In this document: in pieces, positions 27,121-34,052 of the stretch
Position numbering within the stretch: the first letter of the stretch is position 1
Layout: every line of letters starts with the position of its first letter
Assembly: GCF_951230155.1 (NCBI RefSeq)
Contig: NZ_CATNVD010000010.1
Span: forward strand, 1 to 64,000
Reading direction: 5' to 3'
Length of the DNA: 64,000 bases
From: Parablautia sp. Marseille-Q6255
GTDB lineage: Bacteria; Bacillota; Clostridia; Lachnospirales; Lachnospiraceae
Translations under genes and position numbers: made by a program
The notes under the pieces: model-generated
Database searches by the model: none
What the model was told of the DNA's origin: nothing
Seen by the model: the letters and a program-made list of their open reading frames with translations, nothing else

Positions 27121-27906
27121 CTATTTGATTGCTTCTAAAAATTTTCTGGCCCCATCGAAATGCTGTGCTGCATTTTCAACTATGGTCTTATCAATATCAT
27201 AAACTTCTTTCCATCCCTGTTGCTCTGTCTCCATATACTGTCTGGCCGGCCAAGGATGTGTGCCACACAAATATCCTTTCTCCCACTCATAGATCGGGGG
27301 CAATTCAACATCGAAATAATGGATATATCCAAGTATTTCCTCATGCTTCCAATCAGCCAGCGGGCTATATCTAGTCACGCCTTTTCCATCTGTATAAATA
27401 TCAGAACGTTTCCCACAGTAGTTTCCGTCAGCCCTTCTGCGCCCCAGGATAATCATGTCAAGATTATGTTCCCTGTAGTATTTCGCCTGCGCCTTATGCT
27501 GCACAATCTGAAACCATCTCGAAGCTGTTTTGCTGTCCTTTGGAAAGAGCATCTCTGGATGTTTTGCAAGCCAATCCAAGTCCTGTCCAGTATTGATTAT
27601 CTGCAGATACTCAGGCCGGTTATAATCAATCCATTCCATAAACTGCGGATATTCCAGATTGCATATGCCCATCATGCAGTCTGGGATTCCTGCTGCTTCA
27701 CATATCCTTCCAAGAACCAAGCTATCTTTTCCCCCGCTCCATGCATAAGCAGCTGTCTTTCCTGCTGTGATTTCTCTGATCTTTGCAATCGTCGAAACTG
27801 TTTTTCTTTCAACCTCTTCACTGCTTATTAAAGATTCAATGTCTCTCATGGCGCAGATCCAATCTTCATGCTTTGATGATTGCTTTCTACCCAATACGCT
27901 TCGCAT
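27121..27906 (-). CDS. PAPS reductase-family PP-loop protein, second copy
   Basis: 261 residues. ATG 27906 follows GGGAGG at six bases. The PP-loop is WSGGKDSLVLGRI (SGGKDS at 57-62); ILGRRRADGNYCG and RYSPLADWKHEEILGYIHY are the usual PAPS-reductase/sulfate-adenylyl-type motifs. It is shorter than the IbrA-like neighbour and not its close copy, so the pairs probably arose separately. It overlaps the end of the symporter frame by 20 bp and precedes the second ParB-like gene. Confidence 0.83.
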   Translation of the reverse strand: MRSVLGRKQSSKHEDWICAMRDIESLISSEEVERKTVSTIAKIREITAGKTAAYAWSGGKDSLVLGRICEAAGIPDCMMGICNLEYPQFMEWIDYNRPEYLQIINTGQDLDWLAKHPEMLFPKDSKTASRWFQIVQHKAQAKYYREHNLDMIILGRRRADGNYCGKRSDIYTDGKGVTRYSPLADWKHEEILGYIHYFDVELPPIYEWEKGYLCGTHPWPARQYMETEQQGWKEVYDIDKTIVENAAQHFDGARKFLEAIK

Positions 27907-29276
27907 GTACCGCCTCCCGTCTTGCCAATATCAAAGCCACAATTCCGCTTAAGAGAACTGTCAAGAGGCTTCCCAGTGTTTTACATAGTCCACTATTTAA
28001 AACACTGCCATAGGCGAATACAGGAAGCCCTACAGCCAATGACGTAATCACGCCTGCAATGATTCCCTTAGAATTCAGCCCTATCCCCTTCAGTGTCAGC
28101 ACGGTCGGCAGTAATGTAGATGCACGTAATGTTCCATAGAACAGGAACAGATGCGTTACTGTGATTCCCGGTATATTGGCGATCAATATTCCTGCCATCA
28201 GAAGAGCTCCCATCGCCGCCCTGATTTTTCTGATATCTTTCCCTCCTGCAATATCAGTCGTAAGGGAAGACACTGCACAAAGGTTGCTGTCTACCGTGGA
28301 CAATAGACCGGAAATAATCATGAAAAGAAATGGAAGTACCGCCCATGATGGAAAAAAATGCCGAATCAACTCAAAGTTGATGATTCCAAGATTCTGCGCC
28401 TGATACTCTACTCCAGCTCCCATGAATCCAATGATCCCCATGGATAATGGAACTACTGCAAACAGCATTGCTCCCAAAAGGAATGCTCTTCCCAGCTTCT
28501 CCTTCTTTACTGCGAACGCCCTCTGCCAGAAGCTCTGATCCCCGAACGGTCCGGATAAAAGTCCGATCGTAGTCGGAAGCCCAAAAGACAGGAATATTTC
28601 AATCCCGCTTCCAGAGAATAGCGTAGTACAGTCCCCTGATATGCCGCTCAGTCCCTGTAAAATGCCCTGTGTGCCGGTATTTTTTACTCCAGATATTTAC
28701 AAATAGGCTACATGCAATAAGCATGAATATCATCTGAATAGCGTCTGTAAGCATGGACGCTTTGATTCCAGAAAACAGGGAATAGGAAATTGCTATGCAT
28801 GCAAGCAAAACTGTCATCGTTTTAAATGAAATACCCGTTACTACACTGAGTATCTGGCTTCCTGCAAGAAGCTGGACTCCCGTTGACAATACAGACAGTC
28901 CGATCAGCTGAAAAAGATACACTCTTTTCACCCCGTCAGACTTGTATTTTTCTTTCATGTAGCCGGCCAGCGTCATTCCTTCTGGCATTTCATTTCGAAT
29001 GCTCTTTGCAAAAGGAATGAAAATCACAAGGCAAAGAGCATTCGGGATCAGAAACCAAAACAGTCCAATCCATCCGGTAGAATATGCTTTTTCTGTTGAT
29101 ACAAATAATGCCGGAGCCCAGATCCACGTTGCCGCAATACTGAGAGCCGACATTAACCAGTTTTCTGAACGATTTCCAACACAGAAACGTTCCACATTCT
29201 TTTCCTTTTTTGTTAAAATCACTGTTGCCAAGATCATAATGATCGCATATAAAAATAGTATAGTTACTCCATTCAT
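27887..29276 (-). pseudogene. Sodium:solute symporter family transporter, frameshifted
   Basis: Two open frames together encode one SSS-family permease of about 462 residues. The first (29276 to 28599) starts at MNGVTILFLYAIIM and ends after the SLFVNIWSKK helix. Past an A6 run at 28680-28685 the reading continues in another frame as NTGTQGILQGLSGISG, then FLSFGLPTTIGLLSGPFGDQ and on to 27887. Removing one A restores the full protein. About a dozen membrane helices are visible. The cause may be a true mutation, slippage at the run or a sequencing error. A membrane symporter is unusual in a phage and heads the PAPS-reductase cassette. Confidence 0.8.
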
Positions 29277-29314
29277 TTACAATCTCCTTTAAAAAATTTA
29301 AAGGAGCATTTCAT
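29273..29314 (-). CDS. Possible 13-residue leader peptide before the symporter
   Basis: ATG 29314 opens a 13-codon frame (MKCSFKFFKGDCK) whose TGA overlaps the symporter ATG as ATGA. An AAAGGG-type site lies upstream. The frame runs through the hairpin that hides the symporter ribosome binding site, so its translation could open that hairpin. It is too short to be certain. Confidence 0.4.
   Translation of the reverse strand: MKCSFKFFKGDCK
29284..29306 (-). promoter_or_regulatory. Hairpin enclosing the symporter ribosome binding site
   Basis: A perfect inverted repeat with 10-bp arms (29284-29293 and 29297-29306) and a 3-nt loop. On the transcript the second arm is TTTAAAGGAG, which contains the AGGAG site of the symporter seven bases before its ATG. 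Folding would block initiation unless a ribosome translating the leader peptide opens it. Confidence 0.65.
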
Positions 29315-29349
29315 CCTGATCGCCCTTTCCTCCCTTCCGGAACGGTATT

Positions 29350-29378
29350 AAAAAGCCACCGATTTTACACCGATGGCT
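29350..29378 (-). terminator. Leader terminator downstream of the late promoter
   Basis: A 9-bp stem including two G-U pairs (29354-29362 with 29370-29378) followed by a T run on the transcript. It lies about 25 nt after the expected start of the promoter at 29409-29437 and also after the late-regulator gene. It may act as an attenuator or as a target for antitermination. Confidence 0.75.
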
Positions 29379-29408
29379 CATGGCTTATGAATAAAATTTT
29401 ACTCACCT

Positions 29409-29437
29409 ATCATACACCATTTTCGTTATTAAGTCAA
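29409..29437 (-). promoter_or_regulatory. Strong candidate late promoter
   Basis: Minus-strand TTGACT (29437-29432), a 17-nt spacer and TATGAT (29414-29409). A direct repeat TTAAGT (read on the + strand at 29429-29434 and 29440-29445), one helical turn apart, covers the -35 region and could be an activator site. It lies between the late-regulator gene and the accessory and structural genes. Confidence 0.75.
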
Positions 29438-29471
29438 TGTTAAGTTAACGGATATAGATATTATATATTAT

Positions 29472-30038
29472 TTAAAATAATTTCATCCCGTCGATTCCGA
29501 AAAACAGCGAAGATAGGCGCTCTTTCGCGATTTTGATATCTTCGTATACCGTTACTTTGCTTATCGAAAATTTTTTAGAAATTTCTGCAATTGTCATAGG
29601 TGTCTTTGCTATGTATAAGGCTTTTATTATCTTGTATCTCCTCTTATCTCTTTCAGATATCTTACTACAATATACCCGATACACTTCAAACATCTTATCA
29701 ATGTGCTGCACCATTAGAGCTGTTCTTTTTGCGGATGTACGAATAGATTCCACTATGACCTTATCATTTTTCATACTCATAATATCTTCCAGAACTTCCG
29801 AAACTTCTCCTTCATTTGATTCGTAAACAGCATTTTCACAGCTCGCCTTCAATGTCCTGTAGTTTCTCAGAAGCAGATCGGTGTTATGAAGGCGCCGGTC
29901 TATCCGTTCCTTTTCCTTCTTTCTTTGCCCGACCAACATTGCATCAGATGCAACTTGTGCTCCGACCAGTGCCGCATCCCGAATCATTGCTGCTATTTCC
30001 TCCTTAGTCAATGCAATAAATTGTACTTTTTCATCCAT
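29472..30038 (-). CDS. Late transcription regulator, RinA/ArpU-like
   Basis: 188 residues starting at MDEKVQFIALTKEEI, after GTGAGGT. The protein is helical; the C-terminal 60 residues (RYKIIKALYIAKTPMTIAEI, then SKKFSISKVTVYEDI) form a sigma-region-4-like helix-turn-helix. Proteins of this size at the end of the early operon in Firmicute phages are ArpU/RinA-type activators of late genes. The strong promoter and terminator directly downstream fit this role. It could act at the promoter or as an antiterminator. Confidence 0.78.
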   Translation of the reverse strand: MDEKVQFIALTKEEIAAMIRDAALVGAQVASDAMLVGQRKKEKERIDRRLHNTDLLLRNYRTLKASCENAVYESNEGEVSEVLEDIMSMKNDKVIVESIRTSAKRTALMVQHIDKMFEVYRVYCSKISERDKRRYKIIKALYIAKTPMTIAEISKKFSISKVTVYEDIKIAKERLSSLFFGIDGMKLF

Positions 30039-30046
30039 ACCGCACC

Positions 30047-30277
30047 TCACAAATACTTTTTTCCTGTTTCCGAATCCTCAAACCGAATCCGATCATAAAG
30101 CTTGAACCTAAATCCTTTTGCAAGACGCTTAACCATCTTCACGAACATATCCGCATCCGCATCTCTGCCTGTCCAGTCAGCTCTTGATACCTGTGTCTTC
30201 TTGTTATCCGCAGCGCAAATAGCATCATGCGCAGTTTTGTCCATACATCCACTTGCATTGTATAAGCTTTTATCCAT
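30047..30277 (-). CDS. Small phage protein of unknown function
   Basis: 76 residues starting at MDKSLYNASGCMDKTAHDAI, eight bases after AGGAGG. The basic C-terminus (KMVKRLAKGFRFKLYDRIRF) is short and helical. It overlaps the DUF6011 gene by 8 bp and precedes the late regulator. Similar proteins occur in clostridial phages, but no function is known. Confidence 0.65.
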   Translation of the reverse strand: MDKSLYNASGCMDKTAHDAICAADNKKTQVSRADWTGRDADADMFVKMVKRLAKGFRFKLYDRIRFEDSETGKKYL

Positions 30278-30473
30278 TTTTCTTATCCTCCTGTATAATA
30301 TTTTCATAGTCAAATAGAGATATCTGTCCAGGAACTTCATAATCATCTGGAAGATTAGAGCATGAATTTCTCTCTTTACCTATAATTGTCTCCCAACATT
30401 CTGGTCCATACCCTCTCTTAATACTATCTAAATCTGTAAGTTTTCTTCCGCATTTCTGACATCTACTGTACAT
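30270..30473 (-). CDS. DUF6011-like zinc protein with beta-clamp-binding motif
   Basis: 67 residues from MYSRCQKCGRKLTD, with GGGG four bases upstream. Cys5, Cys8 and Cys26 (CQKCGRKL ... GYGPECW) form the small zinc site typical of DUF6011. Near the C-terminus GQISLFDY (Q50-F54) matches the QxSLF motif by which proteins bind the bacterial DNA polymerase beta clamp. A phage beta clamp is encoded in the same operon, so docking to it is plausible. Confidence 0.78.
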   Translation of the reverse strand: MYSRCQKCGRKLTDLDSIKRGYGPECWETIIGKERNSCSNLPDDYEVPGQISLFDYENIIQEDKKNG

Positions 30474-30498
30474 TGATCCCCACACTCCTATGATACGC

Positions 30499-31029
30499 TT
30501 ATCCTTCCGTCGGGCGATATGGTTCTGGAAGAGGTTTCCATGCAACAACTTCATAGTCTATGCTATTCACAACACCTGCCAATAGCCACATACTCGACGT
30601 CTTTATTGCTTCGTACACGAAATATTCGGTATCATTTTTCATTTTTGCAGAGACTAAAACTGTTTCATACGGTTCCGGCAGCCGCTCACTGACCGGAATC
30701 CAATTAGAATCCTTAATACACTTTACCGTCTGTTCCTGATCTTCTTTGCTTGTGCAATGAATGACAACGTCGTATGTGTCGTCATATTCTGACAATACGC
30801 CATCCTCGCCGACTGTGCAGAGAATAGATTTTTCCTCTGCGTCAACATTTGGCAAGTGTTCTATGTGGGAACGGATAATTTTACTGCATTCTTTATATGC
30901 GCCAATAAATGCTTCTGCTGTATCATTTGTAATTTTATCCAACTTATTACATGGTTTTTCCACCATCATACTCTCTGCAAATTTAATCTCTTCTTCTATC
31001 TCTTCCAAAATCCTCTCTATTACGTTCAC
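30499..31029 (-). CDS. DUF551-domain phage protein
   Basis: 176 residues from a GTG at 31029, placed after GGAGGTGAG. The N-terminal half is helical (NVIERILEEIEEEIKFAESM). The C-terminal 60 residues carry the DUF551 signature: NWIPVSERLPEPYETVLVSA and VAWKPLPEPYRP. DUF551 is common in phages but has no proven role. Confidence 0.82.
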   Translation of the reverse strand: MNVIERILEEIEEEIKFAESMMVEKPCNKLDKITNDTAEAFIGAYKECSKIIRSHIEHLPNVDAEEKSILCTVGEDGVLSEYDDTYDVVIHCTSKEDQEQTVKCIKDSNWIPVSERLPEPYETVLVSAKMKNDTEYFVYEAIKTSSMWLLAGVVNSIDYEVVAWKPLPEPYRPTEG

Positions 31030-31043
31030 AATCTCACCTCCAA

Positions 31044-31325
31044 TCAAAATGAATATGCTACCCAAAAATATTGCGTACTTCCTTCAATCGGATAGTAATA
31101 TGTTCCATCGCCGGAACCTTCCCAACGCATGCTTTGGTCGCAATATTCTCCGTCCAGTTGTTCTTCACCTTCAGGTTCTTGAGATACGCCAAAACCTTCT
31201 ATCCAAAAATCCTCAAACCCATGTTCGTTTGCAAATTCTTCCAGCTCTTCATAGAGTTTATCCGTTTCTTTTTTTAATTCCTCATATCTTTCTGCTTTGC
31301 TTGCTATTTCTTTAGGTACCTTCAT
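31044..31325 (-). CDS. Acidic phage protein of unknown function
   Basis: 93 residues with a charged coiled-coil-prone N-terminus (ERYEELKKETDKLYEELEEF) and an aromatic, acidic C-terminus (GTYYYPIEGSTQYFWVAYSF). No family is recognised. It sits in the small-gene region of the early operon, 15 bp before the DUF551 gene. Confidence 0.65.
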   Translation of the reverse strand: MKVPKEIASKAERYEELKKETDKLYEELEEFANEHGFEDFWIEGFGVSQEPEGEEQLDGEYCDQSMRWEGSGDGTYYYPIEGSTQYFWVAYSF

Positions 31326-31328
31326 TCG

Positions 31329-31556
31329 TCACACCTCTTTGCAATCGTCAAATTCCGGATCCGTATCCGGTAAAACACATCTGTCGGCACTGCTATTGCA
31401 TACTCCCAGCATGTGTGCAGTACCACCCATACCAACGTAATTTGTTAAAGAGCCAAATTCCTCATTGGCTTTTTCTATTGCTTCTTTTTCACTGTTTGCA
31501 TATACTGTCATGCTGCATATCACATTTGCGTGACCATAAACTTCGTATTTCTTCAT
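31329..31556 (-). CDS. Small phage protein, possibly DpnD/PcfM-like
   Basis: 75 residues from MKKYEVYGHANVICSMTVYA, with GGTGGAG upstream; a GTG one codon earlier is possible. The strand-helix start (VYGHANVICSMTVYANSEKE, then AIEKANEEFG) resembles the DpnD/PcfM-like fold in which a beta strand precedes a helix with Ala and Glu. That match is weak. Its start overlaps the stop of the gene upstream. Confidence 0.6.
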   Translation of the reverse strand: MKKYEVYGHANVICSMTVYANSEKEAIEKANEEFGSLTNYVGMGGTAHMLGVCNSSADRCVLPDTDPEFDDCKEV

Positions 31557-32059
31557 CACTCCACCCTCTTAAATCTCTGCATCATGTTCTGCTTCCAGTC
31601 CTTCCCGACAGACTTCTTCACTCCGGCAGACATCAAATCCTCAAGAAATATTGCCCACTTTTCCAGTTGCTCTTTCTTCCATCCGAGGATCGCCTGATCG
31701 AGCGCCGTGTCCTCCGTAATCAGCATGTGCCTGATATTCACAATATCCGCACGCACCTCTTCAAGCTTCTGCGCGATCGCAATCTTCATCTCGCCTGCTC
31801 CCATAGCCTGTGCTTCCTGCTCTGAGTTATTTACTTCTGTCTCCTGCAATAAATCAAACAGCGAAATCATATCGCACATACGGCACTGTTCTATTAAGTC
31901 ATCTCCTTTTAATTCTCTTGGAAACCTGCAATATTCATCGCAAATCTTCTCCTCCAAACCTGCGCACTCCTCGAACCTTGCCAGACGTTCCATTACTTCT
32001 TTGTGATTTGTTTTGTCTTTGATCACGGCGATACCGCCGTGACGTTCTGTATATCTCAT
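31556..32059 (-). CDS. Phage protein of unknown function
   Basis: 167 residues, mostly helical. Cysteines in ECAGLEEKICDEYC and CRMCDM hint at metal binding. A segment DMISLFDLLQ resembles a beta-clamp motif but lacks the leading Gln. It overlaps the next small gene (ATGA-like) in the early operon. No family is recognised. Confidence 0.65.
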   Translation of the reverse strand: MRYTERHGGIAVIKDKTNHKEVMERLARFEECAGLEEKICDEYCRFPRELKGDDLIEQCRMCDMISLFDLLQETEVNNSEQEAQAMGAGEMKIAIAQKLEEVRADIVNIRHMLITEDTALDQAILGWKKEQLEKWAIFLEDLMSAGVKKSVGKDWKQNMMQRFKRVE

Positions 32060-32061
32060 CT

Positions 32062-32553
32062 TTATTCCTCCAATAACTCTGAATTATCAAAAATGTTTCC
32101 GGTTACTTCATACTCACTTCGGTTGATGTAGGAATCCGTCAATGGCATCGGAAGGCAAAATGGTTCGCATTTGCTCAACGCATCTGTTTCAATCACTTCT
32201 GTGTGCCATCCGATAACTCTATCAACAACTTTTAATGTCTCGGCATCGATTACATTAAATTCTCCAAATACAACTCTGACCAAATCATCTTCGTTTCCAC
32301 GGCCTATCAAAATATCATTCTCCCAAATCTTCTTTTTGTTTTTGTCGGTAAGTCTGGTGTACTTGCAGAGGGTGTCGGGATCGATTTCATAGGCTCTCAT
32401 ATTAAAATCTACAACGCTTTCTTCTGTGTAATAGGTCGTCATAAAAGTTTGTGTCATTTCTGTAATGTAAATTTTTCGATTAAACCCAAATACAAAACCT
32501 TCCACCCATTCGCCATTGTCTTTTCTCTTCGCTTTAAAAAGGTTTTCTCTCAT
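32062..32553 (-). CDS. YopX-family phage protein
   Basis: 163 residues starting at MRENLFKAKRKDNGEWVEG, nine bases after GGAG. The N-terminal KAKRKDNGEWVEGFVFGF, the KYTRLTDKNKKKIWENDIL motif and C-terminal YEVTGNIFDNSELL are the hallmarks of YopX, a widespread phage protein of unknown role. Confidence 0.92.
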   Translation of the reverse strand: MRENLFKAKRKDNGEWVEGFVFGFNRKIYITEMTQTFMTTYYTEESVVDFNMRAYEIDPDTLCKYTRLTDKNKKKIWENDILIGRGNEDDLVRVVFGEFNVIDAETLKVVDRVIGWHTEVIETDALSKCEPFCLPMPLTDSYINRSEYEVTGNIFDNSELLEE

Positions 32554-32554
32554 A

Positions 32555-32815
32555 TCACTCACTCCAATCTAATTTTTGACCACAATCTTGACAGTAATTA
32601 TGCTTCTGTCTTAGACTGCGTATAGTTGTGCAATCTGGACATCCGTAGTAGGCTTTGCTTGTTCGTGGCTTCTTTGGCAGCTGCTTCTCCAATGCTTCGA
32701 TTATGGTATCTACCAAACCTTCCATCATTTGAGGATTCATCCACCGATCATCTCTATTCCATTCCGGAAAGCATTTCACTGCTTCTATCGCCTCTCTAAC
32801 TTTCTTTTCGTCCAT
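32555..32815 (-). CDS. Zinc-ribbon phage protein
   Basis: 86 residues. The C-terminal third holds two CxxC pairs (GCPDCTTIRS and YCQDCGQKLDW), a zinc ribbon. The N-terminal half is helical (VREAIEAVKCF, TIIEALEKQLPKK). Similar small ribbon proteins are frequent in Firmicute phage early regions. It overlaps the MazG-like gene by 20 bp. Confidence 0.72.
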   Translation of the reverse strand: MDEKKVREAIEAVKCFPEWNRDDRWMNPQMMEGLVDTIIEALEKQLPKKPRTSKAYYGCPDCTTIRSLRQKHNYCQDCGQKLDWSE

Positions 32816-33101
32816 CGTTCCTCATCCTTCTGATCTGCCGATCTACCTTGTACTCTATCTCCTGACGCACCTTGTCCGTCTTTCCATGTTGCATTGCTAT
32901 CTGTGCGCACATGATGATCACATCTGCGACCTCAGACCATGTGTTATCAGGAAGGACAATGCTATCATTGATCTTCATACCTGCGGAAATTTCTGTAAAT
33001 AGTTCACACAGTTCTTCCTGTGTTTTCTTGATTTGGCACACTTTGCTGTAGTGTTCTGATATCGCAGTAATTTTTTCTTTTAATGTTTTTTCTTCACTCA
33101 T
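32796..33101 (-). CDS. MazG-like NTP-pyrophosphohydrolase-fold protein
   Basis: 101 residues starting at the third of three ATGs (33101), seven bases after AAGGAAG. The all-alpha NTP-PPase pattern is visible: KKTQEELCELFTEI and WSEVADVIIMCAQIAM, which supply the E-x-x-E and E-x-x-D metal ligands. Phage MazG-like enzymes can trim nucleotide pools or alarmones. The motif is reduced, so activity is unproved. Confidence 0.72.
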   Translation of the reverse strand: MSEEKTLKEKITAISEHYSKVCQIKKTQEELCELFTEISAGMKINDSIVLPDNTWSEVADVIIMCAQIAMQHGKTDKVRQEIEYKVDRQIRRMRNDGRKES

Positions 33102-33216
33102 CATCATTCTTCCTTTCCATCCAGTACAGCCATGCGATCAACGCGGTCGGCGCTATCGCGCATATCCCAAGCATAGCTACTATGCCAATCGCTATATTTA
33201 TGATTACGTCAACCAT
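33094..33216 (-). CDS. 40-residue single-span membrane protein
   Basis: ATG 33216 follows GAGGAG at about eight bases. The product MVDVIINIAIGIVAMLGICA... has one strongly hydrophobic segment (about residues 4-31) and a charged tail (MERKNDDE). It overlaps the flanking genes by 8 bp on each side, which supports it as real. Its function is unknown. Confidence 0.65.
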   Translation of the reverse strand: MVDVIINIAIGIVAMLGICAIAPTALIAWLYWMERKNDDE

Positions 33217-33379
33217 TAAGCATCTCCTCTCTGCACTTATAAAACTTACACTGCTCTTTCTGACAATACAGTTCTTTCAGAGCTACGCAGGTGCTCTGTA
33301 TCTTTCCTGCGTAGTCCTTTTCCTTGTATGCAAAGCAGTCCTTTTTCACACCGATTTCTTTTTGACTACTCACTTTCAT
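33209..33379 (-). CDS. Cysteine-rich small phage protein
   Basis: 56 residues from ATG 33379 or a GTG two codons later, both near GAGGGG. Four cysteines are arranged as CFAYKEKDYAG ... TCVALKELYCQKEQCKFYKC, like small zinc or iron-sulfur-binding phage proteins. It overlaps both neighbouring genes. Function is unknown. Confidence 0.62.
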   Translation of the reverse strand: MKVSSQKEIGVKKDCFAYKEKDYAGKIQSTCVALKELYCQKEQCKFYKCREEMLNG

Positions 33380-33629
33380 TCCCCTCTTTTTCACCAAACA
33401 TACCTAACTTCACACCAAGTTCCACGCATCCAAAAACAATGTGTTCCAGCTCTCTTCCTGATACGTGTGACATTATAAAACTCAGAACACAGGCGCCCTC
33501 TTCCTCTTTCATCTCACAAAAGAATCCTTTATCAATGACTCTTTGCTCGCCATTATCATAGTAAACAACGAACTTCTCTACATCAGGCTCTCTGTTACCA
33601 AAATCCATATTCTTATTACATTCTTCCAT
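33366..33629 (-). CDS. Phage protein of unknown function
   Basis: 87 residues, acidic. AAGGAGG precedes the ATG. The segment EKFVVYYDNGEQRVIDKGFF followed by GACVLSFIMSHVSGRELEHI suggests a strand-helix fold, but no family is recognised. It overlaps its neighbours by 14 bp on each side. Confidence 0.62.
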   Translation of the reverse strand: MEECNKNMDFGNREPDVEKFVVYYDNGEQRVIDKGFFCEMKEEEGACVLSFIMSHVSGRELEHIVFGCVELGVKLGMFGEKEGNESE

Positions 33630-33834
33630 AACACCATTTCCTCCTTGCTTCCACTCTTTCCATCCGACGCACTTTATTCTCCAAAGTATTCATCTGTTTC
33701 TGAATCTCATCAACATCGACCAACAGATAAAATTCCGGCTGCACCAGTCTTGTCGGTCCTGCTTTCATGTTCATTTCTTTATGCAGCCCCTTGCATTTAT
33801 TTTCCCTCTCATGCACTGCTTTATATAATTTCAA
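33616..33834 (-). CDS. Small basic phage protein, UUG start
   Basis: 72 residues. The only start with a good site is TTG 33834, seven bases after GGAGG; no ATG fits. The C-terminal half (QKQMNTLENKVRRMERVEAR) is a short coiled coil. Function is unknown. Confidence 0.6.
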   Translation of the reverse strand: MKLYKAVHERENKCKGLHKEMNMKAGPTRLVQPEFYLLVDVDEIQKQMNTLENKVRRMERVEARRKWCYGRM

Positions 33835-33848
33835 TTTTCCCCCTCCTT

Positions 33849-34052
33849 TCAGTTATGCGTAGCAATAAAATTTTCCATCGCCCATTTGTTCCCCGTAGCG
33901 ATCACTTGCGCTCTGGTCCTTTCGTATGGACTGAGAGATCTTTCAGATGATCTTTTTGATTCTGCTTTCAGAAGAAAACCCTTCCGCTGAAGATCAGCAA
34001 GTTCCTCCTGTGTTGCATCTTCAATATTTTTTACCGCTACAATCTCAATCAT
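33849..34052 (-). CDS. Small phage protein of unknown function
   Basis: 67 residues from ATG 34052, after GGGAGG. The segment IEDATQEELADLQRKGFLLK is helical, followed by a Ser/Arg-rich stretch. It overlaps the end of the beta-clamp gene by 8 bp, so the two are probably co-translated. No family is recognised. Confidence 0.62.
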   Translation of the reverse strand: MIEIVAVKNIEDATQEELADLQRKGFLLKAESKRSSERSLSPYERTRAQVIATGNKWAMENFIATHN

